A stretch of 64,000 nt of DNA from Candidatus Onthovicinus excrementipullorum (GCA_018712345.1 DVHG01000019.1:1-64000); one strand, 5' to 3'. Shown: positions 44,306-54,061, counted from the first letter of the stretch. Notes: generated by a model from the sequence alone, not told the origin. Numbers and translations: made by a program.

Positions 44306-45585
44306 CAGAAGCACTGCTGTTAGTGTTGGGGGCCACACTCCACGTGATCCCATCCTGGATATTCATGGACCATACCTTTCACAAAAAGCATACAGGGGCG
44401 ACAGGCCCTATCGTCTTGTTAGGTAGCTGGGGCGTATTCATCGTGTGTATGTTCACCCTCCCGGCGGGATACGTCGTCTGCTTTCCAGTGTATCTGATCC
44501 TGCTGTTTTTGTTGTTCAAACTCAACTGGAAGCAGGCGGTCTTTTATGCTTCGCTTCTGACAGCGCTGCCCACCGCTATCGCGGGGATTGTCTTCCCCCT
44601 GGCCGGGTGCATCTTTGACGGATCAACCACGCAGAGTCTCGGTGCCTTTGCGGGAAGCGGGGCCATTTATGCCCTCCTGATTGCGCTGCTGTGCTGGCTG
44701 ACCGACCGGTACGAGACCCCGGACACGCCGCACGGGCATCTCTTCCTGCCGGCTTCCCTTGTTCCGCTGGGCACGGCGGCACTGCTGTGCGGCTGGATGG
44801 GTGTCACCATCCGCCGGGATATCGGCGAGAACGGTCGGATCCTCCTCGCCTGCACGGCACTTATCCTGTTTGGAATCCTCTTGCTGCTCCTGTTTGCCGT
44901 ATGGCAAAATACTGATCAGGCATTCGCCGCACAGGCTCTGCGCGCGCAGGTGCGTAAAAACGCCGTGGACCACGACATCCTTCGTGAATCGCGTGAGCAA
45001 CAGGAACGCGCAGCCATTTTGGTGCACGATATCCGGCGTAATTTGTCCGCCATCGCCGCACTGGCTGAGGGTTCGGAAAACGAGGAAATTCTCCGGTACA
45101 TCTCCTCCATCACGCAGCCGGACCGACTGCATCCGGTCCGGCAGTACAGCGGGAACCGGCTTGTCAACGACATTGTCACCCGCTGCTGCGAGCGGTGTGA
45201 AAACTCCGGCATCCGGGCGGAGATTGATATCCGCAACGCGGACTTCACCTTCCTCTCTGACAGCGATCTGACAGCCATCCTTGACAATCTGCTGGAGAAT
45301 GCCTGTGAGGCGGCGGAAAAGTGCAGAGAGGAACGATGGCTGCGCCTTCAAGTTGCGGAGCGCAATGTGCGTTATCTCGTCATCAAAGTTGAAAACAGTG
45401 CGTCTAAACCGCCCATGAGTACAGGAGAGGATCTCCAATCCTCCAAACAGGACGCCACTGTGCACGGCTATGGGACCAAAATCATTCGCAGGGCGGCGCA
45501 GCGGTACAATGGAGAAGCTCGTTTTACCTATGATGATGAGCTCCGTCTGTTTTCCGCCATCGTAATTTTGCAGCATCCACTATAA
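44302..45585 (+). CDS. GHKL sensor histidine kinase (AgrC-like)
   Basis: A protein of 427 residues. Six or seven transmembrane helices (about 1-205) carry no large external loop. The dimerisation and phospho-acceptor region is AAILVHDIRRNLSAIAALAE, with His in the H-box. The GHKL ATPase follows (LTAILDNLLENACEAAE, GYGTKIIRRAAQRYNGEA). The domain layout matches quorum-sensing kinases that detect peptides. No AgrB/AgrD-like processing gene or obvious peptide gene adjoins, so the signal is unknown. It is coupled to the regulator by an overlap. Confidence 0.9.
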   Translation: MTEALLLVLGATLHVIPSWIFMDHTFHKKHTGATGPIVLLGSWGVFIVCMFTLPAGYVVCFPVYLILLFLLFKLNWKQAVFYASLLTALPTAIAGIVFPLAGCIFDGSTTQSLGAFAGSGAIYALLIALLCWLTDRYETPDTPHGHLFLPASLVPLGTAALLCGWMGVTIRRDIGENGRILLACTALILFGILLLLLFAVWQNTDQAFAAQALRAQVRKNAVDHDILRESREQQERAAILVHDIRRNLSAIAALAEGSENEEILRYISSITQPDRLHPVRQYSGNRLVNDIVTRCCERCENSGIRAEIDIRNADFTFLSDSDLTAILDNLLENACEAAEKCREERWLRLQVAERNVRYLVIKVENSASKPPMSTGEDLQSSKQDATVHGYGTKIIRRAAQRYNGEARFTYDDELRLFSAIVILQHPL

Positions 45586-45588
45586 AAT

Positions 45589-45704
45589 GCCCCTACGATA
45601 AAGTTTAAGAATACTACCTCCGGCCAGTCTGTGGCCGGCAGGGGCGGGAAACCTCATGAGAAAAGCCGGCACCTGAACAGTGCCGGCCTTTATACTTTGT
45701 CCGT
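45589..45704. other. Candidate structured RNA (strand uncertain)
   Basis: GCCCCT (45589-45594) can pair with AGGGGC (45640-45645), enclosing a 25-base unpaired arm and hairpin CCGGCCA/TGGCCGG (45620-45626, 45632-45638). A second hairpin GCCGGCAC/GTGCCGGC (45665-45672, 45680-45687) follows. ACGATAAAGT (45595-45604) can also pair with ACTTTGTCCGT (45694-45704), an alternative or pseudoknot. No class is recognised. The second hairpin may simply be a terminator of the kinase gene. Confidence 0.3.
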
Positions 45705-45712
45705 ACGCGGTG

Positions 45713-45746
45713 AAAAAACAGAGCCGGAAGTCATGCTTCCGGCTCT
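45713..45746 (-). terminator. Terminator of pfkA
   Basis: Perfect 11-base arms AGAGCCGGAAG/CTTCCGGCTCT (45720-45730, 45736-45746), five-base loop, six T on the minus strand. Confidence 0.9.
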
Positions 45747-45758
45747 AAAGTCTATCAA

Positions 45759-46721
45759 TCAGATGGAGATCTCATGCGCCAGCTTGTAAATCTCCATATC
45801 GAACGATTTTTTCATATTCAGCGCCTCATAGATATCATAATCCACGATCGAATCCTTTTTATAAGCGACGACGCGGTTTCCAATATCCTGCATCAGCAGT
45901 TTGACGGCATAGTGGCCCATCTCACTGGCCAGCACACGGTCGCGCACTGTGGGTGAACCGCCGCGCTGGACATGGCCCAGAACGGTCGTACGGCTCTCCA
46001 CGCCGGTCTCCCGCTCAATGGTTTCAGCCATTTCCATGGTCCCGCCGATGCCCTCGGCCACAATGATGATAAAATGCTTTTTACCCGTCTTCTGGGTGCG
46101 GCGCATGCGGCCCACGACATCTTTTTCAAAGTCATACGGAACCTCCGGCACAAGGATGGAGGTTGCACCGACGGCGATACCCGCATTGAGCGCCAGATAG
46201 CCCGCCGTGTGGCCCATGACCTCCACCACGCTGCACCGGTCGTGGGACTCCGTTGTATCGCGGATGCGGTCAACCATGTCCACAATTGTATTCATAGCCG
46301 TATCATAGCCAATCGTATAGTCCGTACAGGCAATATCGTTATCAATCGTACCGGGGAGCGCCACGCACGGGATGCCGGCCAGGGAGAGATCACGCGCCCC
46401 GCGGAAAGAGCCGTCACCGCCAACGACGACGATGCCGTCCAGCCCGACTTCCTTACACACATCAACCGCCTTATTGATACCCTCCTGCGTTTTAAACTCC
46501 GGGCAGCGAGCCGTATAGAGCATGGTGCCGCCGCGGTGAATAATATCGGAAACGCTGCGGAGATTCATTTCAAACATATCCCCGCCGATCAGTCCGCTGT
46601 AACCGCGGCGTATGCCAAGCACCCTGAGGCCATTTTCGCAGCCCGTACGCACAACTGCACGGATTGCAGCATTCATGCCCGGCGCGTCGCCGCCGCTTGT
46701 TAAAACACCGATAGTCTTCAT
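45759..46721 (-). CDS. pfkA: ATP-dependent 6-phosphofructokinase
   Basis: A protein of 320 residues, the normal bacterial length. It phosphorylates fructose 6-phosphate. GVLTSGGDAPGMNAAIRAVVR binds ATP, GGDGSFRGARDL holds the ATP/Mg site and GTIDNDIACTDYTIGYDTA the catalytic Asp. The Gly after GGDG supports ATP rather than pyrophosphate use. GGGGAG precedes the ATG. It follows dnaE in the same direction, as in many Firmicutes. Confidence 0.97.
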   Translation of the reverse strand: MKTIGVLTSGGDAPGMNAAIRAVVRTGCENGLRVLGIRRGYSGLIGGDMFEMNLRSVSDIIHRGGTMLYTARCPEFKTQEGINKAVDVCKEVGLDGIVVVGGDGSFRGARDLSLAGIPCVALPGTIDNDIACTDYTIGYDTAMNTIVDMVDRIRDTTESHDRCSVVEVMGHTAGYLALNAGIAVGATSILVPEVPYDFEKDVVGRMRRTQKTGKKHFIIIVAEGIGGTMEMAETIERETGVESRTTVLGHVQRGGSPTVRDRVLASEMGHYAVKLLMQDIGNRVVAYKKDSIVDYDIYEALNMKKSFDMEIYKLAHEISI

Positions 46722-46857
46722 GATTAAACTCCCCTTGATCTGTCATTTATAAATTCAAAAGAAAACATTTTTTTGAATATTCATGATATATGATACAATA
46801 AAGCGCTCAAATAATCAAGAGTTTCCCGACAGATATTTCCATTTTCCCCGTCTTCCG

Positions 46858-49800
46858 TCAAGGCCGGTAGACGACGTTTTCCTCACCGAGAATTGCACGC
46901 AGTTCCCGGAGCATGGGCTCGTTTGCGCTGACCCACTCCTCCGCCGGCACGCGCACATATCCGCCGCCGGGCGTGTAATAATAGACAGGCTCCATCCCGT
47001 CAAAAATCCGCATGATTTTACGGGCCTGGCGCACGGACTCGGACTCCATGGAATCTACCCGCAGAAACAGTCCACGGCGCGCGTGACCCCCGCCGCGCGG
47101 AGAGGATTTCTCCTGCGCCGGTGCATGGATCAGCTCCCCGGGAGACGGGATCCGCTCCACACGCTCACAGACAATTTTGGCGTCGCTGTCCTCACGCAAG
47201 CTCAGCCGCCCGCGCAGAAGAATCGGCTCATCCGGCCGGATGAGCGCGCCGTAACGCTCCAAATCAGCGGCGAAGACAATTACCTCAATCTCCCCACTCA
47301 GGTCCTCCACACTGAGGAAAGCCATAGTGCTGTTGGACCGGACAACCTTTTTACGCAGGGCAGTGACGATGCCAAAAACGTACACATGGGAGCCGTCCCG
47401 GTAGGAGGCGGACTCCTGCTCTGCCGCACGGACAAGCGGGGCAATCAGATCGCAGTGCAGCGCGTCAAACAGCGAACGATAATCGTCCATCGGGTGGCCG
47501 GTGACGTAGACACCGATTGTTTCCTTCTCCCGACGCAGCCGCTCCCGCGCCGAAAATTCTGGAACATCCGGCACCGCGGGGCCATCGGTCGGGCGCTGAC
47601 TGGTCCCGCCCAGGTCAAACAGGCCGATCTGCCCTTCAATATTGCGGTGCTTTTCGCTGTCGATATCACCAATGATCTCGGGCAGCATTTGGAGCATCTG
47701 CCTCCGGTTGGCGCCGAGCCCATCAAGTGCACCGCTGTAAATCAGGCTCTCGACGGCGCGGCGGTTAAAATCGCGCCCATGGACGCGCCTGCAAAACGTG
47801 TACAGCGATGTATATTCCCCGTTCAACTCGCGCTCCCCGATAATGCGGTCAATAAAGCCGCTGCCCAGATTCTTGATTGCCAGCAGGCCAAAGCGGATCT
47901 TTCCGGAACGGACCGTAAAGCGCTTGCCGCTCTCGTTGACACTCGGCGGCAGTACATTGATCCCAAGGGAAGCACACTCCTTGATGTAACGCCGGACTTT
48001 ACCCGTATCCTCGAGCACGCTCGTCAGGAGAGAGGCCATAAATTCCGCCGGATAGTGGCATTTCAGGTACGCCGTTCTGTAGGAGACGAGTGCATAGGCC
48101 GCCGCATGGGACTTATTAAAGGCGTAGGAGGCAAAGGAGGACATATCATCAAAGATCTCATTTGCCACCTCAGCGGGAACGCCGTTTTTCACCGCACCCA
48201 CGCACTCACAGGTTCCGTCCTCGCGCTGAAGGCCATAAATAAAGTTTTTGCGCTCCCGCTCCATCACATCATGCTTTTTCTTGGACATGGCGCGGCGCAC
48301 GATATCCGCACGGCCGTAGGAATAGCCTGCCAGCGTACGAAATACCTGCATGACCTGCTCCTGATAGACCAGGCAGCCATAGGTGACATCCAGAATATCC
48401 TTTAAAAGCGGTGTCTTATACCGCACCTTTTCCGGGTGATGCCTGTTTTCCACATAGGTTGGGATGGAGGCCATAGGGCCGGGACGGTAGAGGGAAATCA
48501 CGGCGATCAGGTCCTCCAGATACTCCGGCTTGAGCGCCATAATTGCATTGCGCATCCCGTCCGATTCAAACTGGAACACACCCTCCGTCTTGCCGGCGGA
48601 GATCATCCGATATGTCTCCGGGTCCGCCGTATCAATCGTATCAATATCCAGCTGGATACCGCGTGCATTGACGAGCTTGACGCAGTCATCAATCACCGTG
48701 AGGGTGCGTAGGCCCAAAAAGTCCATCTTCAGCAGACCGAGTTCCTCCAGTGTGGTCATGGTAAACTGCGTCACCACGTCGTCATCGCTCAGGGCCAGCG
48801 GGACATAGGAGGAGACCGGCTCATGGGTAATCACCACACCCGCCGCGTGCTTGGAGGCATGGCGCGGCATCCCCTCCACCTTACGGGCCGTATCTATCAG
48901 ACTGCGGACCTGCTCGTCCGACTCATACACCTCGCGCAGCTCTTTTGACTGCTCAAGCGCGCCGTCAATCGTAATATTGAAGGTGTTCGGGAATTTTTTG
49001 ACCACGGCGTCCACGGCGGAATAGGCCATCCCCATGGCCCGGCCCACATCCCGCAGTGACGCGCGCGCCGCCATCGTCCCAAAGGTGATAATCTGCGCGA
49101 CGTGATCTTCCCCGTATTTGCGCACTACGTAGTCTACAACCTCTCCACGGCGCTCATAACAGAAGTCAATATCAAAATCCGGCATACTCACACGCTCCGG
49201 ATTTAAAAAGCGCTCAAAGAGCAGATTGTACTTCATGGGGTCAATCCCCGTGATCCCGATGCAGTAGGCTGCGATGCTTCCCGCCCCGGAGCCGCGCCCC
49301 GGACCGACGGGGATGTTCTGAGATTTTGCGTAATGAACAAAGTCCCACACGATGAGATAATAATCCACATATCCCATCGTGCGGATCACATCGAGCTCAT
49401 AGTCCAGGCGCTGCCGGTATGCCGCCGGGGCATCCGCCCCGTAACGCTCTGCAAAACCCTCCTCGCACATACTGCGGAGGTACTCAAAGTGGTCCTGACC
49501 ATCCGGCACATCAAAGTGCGGCAGCTTGGTGTGGCCAAATTCAAATTCCACCTTGCAGCGTGCGGCGATCTTTGCGGTGTTCTCAATGGCCTCCTCCTGC
49601 TCCGGGAAGAGGGCACGCATCTCGTCTTCGGTTTTCAGATAGAAATTATCGCTGCCAAAGTCAAGGCCCGTCTCCTCGTCAATGGTGTGGTTGGTCTGGA
49701 TGCAGATGAGAATCTTCTGAATCTGAGCGTCCTGACGGTCAATATAATGCGTATCATTTGTGACGACGAGGGGGATCCCCGTATCACGGGAAAGGCGGAT

Positions 49801-50382
49801 CAGCCCCTCGTTGACAACAGCCTGATCGGGGATGGCGTGGTCCTGCATCTCCAGATAATAGTTCCCGTGGCCGAATACCCGCTCATACCACAGCGCCGTT
49901 TCACGGGCGCCGTCATAATCACCGCGCACAAGCGCACGCGGAATCTCCCCCGCGAGGCAAGCGGAGAGGCAGATCAGCCCCTCGTGATACTGCTCAAGCA
50001 GTTCGTGATCCACGCGCGGCTTGCCGTAAAAGCCCTGCGTCCAAGCGTCGGAGAGCATTTTAATCAGATTTTGATAGCCCGTGTTGTTCTCACACAGGAG
50101 GATCAGGTGGTTGTGCTCGTAGTCGAGCGAGCGCGTCTTATCAAAGCGCGACCGGGCCGCAACATAGACCTCGCACCCGATCACCGGGCGGACCCCCGCC
50201 CTTTTAGCGGCCTTATAAAAATCGATCACGCCGAACATATTGCCGTGATCCGTAATGGCGACAGCATCCTGCCCGGCCGCTTTTACCGCATCCATAAGCC
50301 TGTCAATCCGGCAGACGCCGTCCAGCAGGCTGTATTCCGTGTGCAAATGGAGATGTACAAAACCGGGCAAACCGTTCACCAC
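46858..50382 (-). CDS. dnaE: DNA polymerase III subunit alpha (DnaE)
   Basis: A protein of 1174 residues, full length. The PHP domain opens FVHLHLHTEYSLLDGVCRI. The polymerase active site has PDFDIDFCYERR and the earlier GPGRGSGAGSIAAYCIGIT. Helix-hairpin-helix and OB-fold (about 990-1060) regions follow. This is the DnaE rather than PolC type, as there is no 3'-5' exonuclease insertion. The start is unclear: tandem GTG codons at 50382 and 50379 sit right behind AAGGGAGG, and a TTG at 50370 has better spacing. It directly follows whiA. Confidence 0.96.
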   Translation of the reverse strand: MVNGLPGFVHLHLHTEYSLLDGVCRIDRLMDAVKAAGQDAVAITDHGNMFGVIDFYKAAKRAGVRPVIGCEVYVAARSRFDKTRSLDYEHNHLILLCENNTGYQNLIKMLSDAWTQGFYGKPRVDHELLEQYHEGLICLSACLAGEIPRALVRGDYDGARETALWYERVFGHGNYYLEMQDHAIPDQAVVNEGLIRLSRDTGIPLVVTNDTHYIDRQDAQIQKILICIQTNHTIDEETGLDFGSDNFYLKTEDEMRALFPEQEEAIENTAKIAARCKVEFEFGHTKLPHFDVPDGQDHFEYLRSMCEEGFAERYGADAPAAYRQRLDYELDVIRTMGYVDYYLIVWDFVHYAKSQNIPVGPGRGSGAGSIAAYCIGITGIDPMKYNLLFERFLNPERVSMPDFDIDFCYERRGEVVDYVVRKYGEDHVAQIITFGTMAARASLRDVGRAMGMAYSAVDAVVKKFPNTFNITIDGALEQSKELREVYESDEQVRSLIDTARKVEGMPRHASKHAAGVVITHEPVSSYVPLALSDDDVVTQFTMTTLEELGLLKMDFLGLRTLTVIDDCVKLVNARGIQLDIDTIDTADPETYRMISAGKTEGVFQFESDGMRNAIMALKPEYLEDLIAVISLYRPGPMASIPTYVENRHHPEKVRYKTPLLKDILDVTYGCLVYQEQVMQVFRTLAGYSYGRADIVRRAMSKKKHDVMERERKNFIYGLQREDGTCECVGAVKNGVPAEVANEIFDDMSSFASYAFNKSHAAAYALVSYRTAYLKCHYPAEFMASLLTSVLEDTGKVRRYIKECASLGINVLPPSVNESGKRFTVRSGKIRFGLLAIKNLGSGFIDRIIGERELNGEYTSLYTFCRRVHGRDFNRRAVESLIYSGALDGLGANRRQMLQMLPEIIGDIDSEKHRNIEGQIGLFDLGGTSQRPTDGPAVPDVPEFSARERLRREKETIGVYVTGHPMDDYRSLFDALHCDLIAPLVRAAEQESASYRDGSHVYVFGIVTALRKKVVRSNSTMAFLSVEDLSGEIEVIVFAADLERYGALIRPDEPILLRGRLSLREDSDAKIVCERVERIPSPGELIHAPAQEKSSPRGGGHARRGLFLRVDSMESESVRQARKIMRIFDGMEPVYYYTPGGGYVRVPAEEWVSANEPMLRELRAILGEENVVYRP

Positions 50383-50388
50383 CCTCCC

Positions 50389-51288
50389 TTATGGGTCTTC
50401 CTGAATTTCAGCGGCAATCTCCACGATGCGGCGCAGGCGATGATTGACCCCGGAACGGGAAATGGGGTCGTCAATTACCTCGCCGATCTCGCGCAGACTC
50501 ATCTCCGGATTGTCCCTGCGGATAATTGCGATCTTCCGCAGCTGCTCCGGGAGGGAATTGAGCCCGCGGCAGCGCTCAATCTTGCGGATGGCCTCAATCT
50601 GCTGCATGGCGGCATCCACTGTGCGCGTGATGTTTGCCGTTTCAAAATTCGTCTTGCGGTTGATATTGTTGCGCATGTCCTTATACATCTTGACCCCCAT
50701 CATCTCCAGGGAGGAGTTGGCCGCCCCCATAAAAGTCAGGATGTCCTCAATGGACTCGCTGTCCTTAAAATAGATCACACGTACGCCCTTGCGCGTGACC
50801 ATTTTCGGCTTAAAGTCGTACTCCTCCAGCAGCTTCATCAGATCCCGGCAGATATTCAGATAGGGTACCGCAAATTCAAAGTGATAATCCTTATCCGGAG
50901 AGGTGACGGTACCGCAGGCCAGAAACGCGCCGCGTACAAAGGCGCCCGCGCAGCAGTCCTCAGAGAGATTGGCGCGGTTGATACGCAGCGCCCCGCCGTG
51001 AGAGTGGCCGAACACCTCAATAATCTTTTTGCGATCCTCCGACTTTTCTACATGCACCAGATATTTTCCCGCATCGGAAATATTGATTTTCGGCTCCACG
51101 CCGCAGGCCTCTCTGATCATGGAGCAGTAGCACTGTGCGACCTCATCATAATCCGTCTGAATGCAGATCTCACGCACAGAAAAGCTGCGCCCGAACAGCG
51201 CGAGCGCATATGCCTGGGCATGAACACAGCACAGGTTCATCCCGGTTATCTCAGAAAGCTCCTTTTTAACATTGTGTGAAAAAGACAT
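50389..51288 (-). CDS. whiA: Sporulation/division regulator WhiA
   Basis: A protein of 299 residues. The N-terminal LAGLIDADG-like domain starts SFSHNVKKELSEI, and the C-terminal helix-turn-helix contains LREIGEVIDDPISRSGVNHRLRRIVEIA. In Firmicutes WhiA influences cell division and chromosome segregation. GGTGG precedes the ATG. It sits in the conserved rapZ-whiA pair, 12 bases after rapZ, and its stop is six bases from dnaE. Confidence 0.95.
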   Translation of the reverse strand: MSFSHNVKKELSEITGMNLCCVHAQAYALALFGRSFSVREICIQTDYDEVAQCYCSMIREACGVEPKINISDAGKYLVHVEKSEDRKKIIEVFGHSHGGALRINRANLSEDCCAGAFVRGAFLACGTVTSPDKDYHFEFAVPYLNICRDLMKLLEEYDFKPKMVTRKGVRVIYFKDSESIEDILTFMGAANSSLEMMGVKMYKDMRNNINRKTNFETANITRTVDAAMQQIEAIRKIERCRGLNSLPEQLRKIAIIRRDNPEMSLREIGEVIDDPISRSGVNHRLRRIVEIAAEIQEDP

Positions 51289-51300
51289 AAGACCACCAAC

Positions 51301-52158
51301 TCACTTATTGATGTCCCGATGCGTCACGCTCACGGGAAGACCCTGATCCCGAAAATGATCAGCCAGCAGCTGGGCAAAGGTCACGGACCGGTGCTTACCG
51401 CCGGTGCAGCCGATGGATACGGTGAGCTGGCTTTTCCCCTCCGTGCGGTACAGCGGGACAAGATAGTCAATCAGGCCAAGGAGCTTTGGCACCAGATTCT
51501 GAGACTGCGGGAACTTCATCACATAATCGCGCACCGGCGCGTCCATCCCCGTCTGATGCTTGAGCTCCGGGATATAAAATGGATTCGGAAGGCAGCGCAC
51601 ATCAAACACCAGGTCCGAACCGCTCGGAATCCCATACTTGAACCCGAAAGAATTGACATGGATCTTCATCAGCTCTCCGGGGTTCTCCAAAAAAAGCTTG
51701 GAGACACGCTCCCGGAACTGGCCGACCGTGAACTGGGAAGAATCGATGATATAATCGGCGATCTGGCGCAGCGGACGCAGAATTTCCCGCTCGGTTTCAA
51801 TGGCCTCGTCAATCGATCCATCACTGCGTTCAAGGAGAGGATGCTTGCGCCGCGTCTCCTCGTACCGGCGGCGAATGGTGGGCGTATCCGCATCAATGTA
51901 CAGGATCTTATACACACACCCAAGCCGTTTGAGTTCCTCAAGTGCGACAAAGATCTCGCCGAACATATCTCCACCGCGCACATCCGTCACTACGGCCACG
52001 CGGTCGCGCTTCTCCCCCGACTGCAGGATAAGCTGGGCAAAGGTGGGGATCAGCTTGGGAGGCATATTGTCCACGCAAAAGAAGCCGATATCCTCCAAAA
52101 TATCGACTGCCCTTGACTTCCCTGCACCGGAGAGACCGGTGACTATGATAAACTCCAT
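51301..52158 (-). CDS. rapZ: RNase adapter / nucleotide-binding protein RapZ (YvcJ)
   Basis: A protein of 285 residues. The N-terminal Walker A is VTGLSGAGKSRAVDILEDIGFFCVDN, followed by a Walker B-like VAVVTDVRGGDMF. The C-terminal domain has SIGCTGGKHRSV, the ligand-binding region. In enterics RapZ controls glucosamine-6-phosphate synthase RNA decay; in Firmicutes (YvcJ) its role is less clear. Part of murB-rapZ-whiA. Confidence 0.95.
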   Translation of the reverse strand: MEFIIVTGLSGAGKSRAVDILEDIGFFCVDNMPPKLIPTFAQLILQSGEKRDRVAVVTDVRGGDMFGEIFVALEELKRLGCVYKILYIDADTPTIRRRYEETRRKHPLLERSDGSIDEAIETEREILRPLRQIADYIIDSSQFTVGQFRERVSKLFLENPGELMKIHVNSFGFKYGIPSGSDLVFDVRCLPNPFYIPELKHQTGMDAPVRDYVMKFPQSQNLVPKLLGLIDYLVPLYRTEGKSQLTVSIGCTGGKHRSVTFAQLLADHFRDQGLPVSVTHRDINK

Positions 52159-52179
52159 TTTTTGATCCCCCTGCCGATA

Positions 52180-53082
52180 TCAGAGCATCATCACTTCCGG
52201 CTCAAGGGAAACGCCTGTCTTTTCCCGTACCGTGTTTTGAATATGCCGGATCAGCGCCTTTACGTCCGCACAAGTCGCACCGCCCGTATTGATGATGAAG
52301 CCGGCGTGCTTTTCACTCACCTGTGCGCCGCCAATGCGCGTCCCTTTCAGGCCGCACTGCTCAATCAGTGTACCGGCAAAATGACCCGGCGGACGTTTGA
52401 ACACGCTCCCGGCGCTCGGGTATTCAATCGGCTGCTTGCTGCGCCGGCGCCCCATCAAATCCTCCATGCGGGCGCGGATCTCCGCCGGATCTCCCCGCTT
52501 CAGGCAGAACTCGACGGCGGTGACTACACAGCCATTACGCTTATAGGCGCTGTTCCGATAGCCAAAATCGAGCGCATCGCCGGAGAGGCTACCGGCCTCC
52601 CCCGACGGCGTTACGTGAAAGCAGCGGGAGACGACATCCTTCATCTCCCCGCCGTAGGCGCCGGCATTCATAAAAGCCGCACCCCCAACACTGCCGGGGA
52701 TGCCATAGGCAAACTCCAGCCCTGTCAGGGAATGCTCCAGCGCAAAGCGGCACAGGTGGGTAAGGCTCACCCCGGCACCGCAGCGCACCGTCTCACCGGA
52801 CAGCTCCAGCCCGGAAAATCCATCCTCCAGATGGAGAATGATGCCGTCATATCCCGCATCCGGGAAGAGGACATTGCTCCCGTTCCCGAGGACAAGCGGG
52901 CGGAGATTCGCCTGTGCACAGGCGCGCATGACTTCCATCAATTGATTTTCATCCTGCGGGACAAGGACAGCATGGGCCGCCCCGCCGATTTTAAACGTCG
53001 TCATCGTCCTCAGCGGAACAGCGTAACGCACCTGAACGCCCGCCGCGGCGGCCGCCGAACAGATCGAATCTACAGACGACAT
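52180..53082 (-). CDS. murB: UDP-N-acetylenolpyruvoylglucosamine reductase
   Basis: A protein of 300 residues that reduces the enolpyruvyl intermediate to UDP-MurNAc with NADPH and FAD. FAD-binding: LVLGNGSNVLFPD and GIPGSVGGAAFMNAGAYGGE. The catalytic Ser is in PSAGSVFKRP, and HAGFIINTGGA lies near the end, typical of the short type II form. I start at ATG 53082 behind GGAGG, as the 47 extra upstream residues are not family-like. It is 31 bases after the glucokinase gene. Confidence 0.96.
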   Translation of the reverse strand: MSSVDSICSAAAAAGVQVRYAVPLRTMTTFKIGGAAHAVLVPQDENQLMEVMRACAQANLRPLVLGNGSNVLFPDAGYDGIILHLEDGFSGLELSGETVRCGAGVSLTHLCRFALEHSLTGLEFAYGIPGSVGGAAFMNAGAYGGEMKDVVSRCFHVTPSGEAGSLSGDALDFGYRNSAYKRNGCVVTAVEFCLKRGDPAEIRARMEDLMGRRRSKQPIEYPSAGSVFKRPPGHFAGTLIEQCGLKGTRIGGAQVSEKHAGFIINTGGATCADVKALIRHIQNTVREKTGVSLEPEVMML

Positions 53083-53113
53083 GGCAAAACCTCCGATGAA
53101 AACAGAATGCGGA

Positions 53114-54061
53114 TCAAAGATCCAGGAAAGCGGCGCCGATGATGCCGGAATCATTCCCGAGCTCAGCGCAGCGGAGAACCGTCTGGCTCTTGGCGTGCTC
53201 CGTATAGCGGTCGCGCTCAACACGCTTGTTCAGCGGAACGAGCAGATTATCCCCCTCATGGCTGATTCCGCCGCCGATGCACAGGACCTCCGGCTGGAAA
53301 GCGTTGATAACATTGACGATTCCGCAGGCCAGATAATCGATGTAGCGGTCCACAACCGCCTTCCCCGCGGCGTCTCCCCTGCGCATGGCGTCAAAGGCCG
53401 TACGGCCGTTGACATTGTCGTAATCATTGCCCGCGATCTCCCACATCAGGCTGTCGTGCGCGTGGCGCATGGCATCCTTTGTCTGGCGGATAAGCGCCGT
53501 GGCGGAGGAATAGGCCTCCCAGCAGCCGCGGCGGCCGCACGTGCACTGCTCCCCATCCACTGCGATGACGGTATGCCCCAGCTCCGCGGCGATGGAATTG
53601 GAGCCGGAATAGATCCGCCCATTGATGACAACGCCGGAGCCGACGCCTGTACCAAGGGTAATGGCGACAAAGTCCTTTACCCCTCTGCCCGCCCCCGCGA
53701 GCGCCTCACCAAAGGCGGCGCAGTTTGCGTCATTATCGATATAGACAGGCTTCCCGAGCGCGTCGCTGAGCATGCTGCACGCGGGAACCTGATCGAATTT
53801 AAGGTTGTTGGAATACTCGATTACGCCGTCCTCCTTGTTGATCGCTCCGGGGGAGCCCAGGCCGACACACGCGACGTCATCCATCGTGATATGCGCATCC
53901 TCCACCGCCATCCGGCAGGCGGTGACGATATCGTCAAAAATCTCCTTCGCACTGCGCGGGAGAGCCGTCTTCATTTTACCCCTGCCGACGATGTTGTATT
54001 CCTCATCCACAACGCCGACCGCTATGTTCGTTCCGCCCAAATCGATACCAATCCGATACAT
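53114..54061 (-). CDS. glcK: ROK-family glucokinase
   Basis: A protein of 315 residues. The ATP-binding IGIDLGGTNIAVGVVD, the sugar-binding GSPGAIN and the GTGVGSGVV motif are present, with ROK zinc site CTCGRRGCWE. Catalytic Asp lies in YIDNDANCAAFGE. ATP-dependent phosphorylation of glucose is the likely reaction. I start at ATG 54061. It lies in the hprK-murB block, so expression is tied to carbon-status signalling. Confidence 0.92.
   Translation of the reverse strand: MYRIGIDLGGTNIAVGVVDEEYNIVGRGKMKTALPRSAKEIFDDIVTACRMAVEDAHITMDDVACVGLGSPGAINKEDGVIEYSNNLKFDQVPACSMLSDALGKPVYIDNDANCAAFGEALAGAGRGVKDFVAITLGTGVGSGVVINGRIYSGSNSIAAELGHTVIAVDGEQCTCGRRGCWEAYSSATALIRQTKDAMRHAHDSLMWEIAGNDYDNVNGRTAFDAMRRGDAAGKAVVDRYIDYLACGIVNVINAFQPEVLCIGGGISHEGDNLLVPLNKRVERDRYTEHAKSQTVLRCAELGNDSGIIGAAFLDL

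Noticed and set aside
44302..45585. Complete agr-type quorum-sensing system
   Set aside because: Kinase and regulator fit, but no AgrB protease or AgrD peptide gene is found between 41.4 and 45.8 kb.
46783..48405. A 540-codon plus-strand frame
   Set aside because: Antisense to dnaE with no recognisable domain.
49333..51279. A 648-codon open frame on the plus strand
   Set aside because: It lies antisense to dnaE and whiA, both with full family motifs. Long antisense frames are expected in GC-rich genes.
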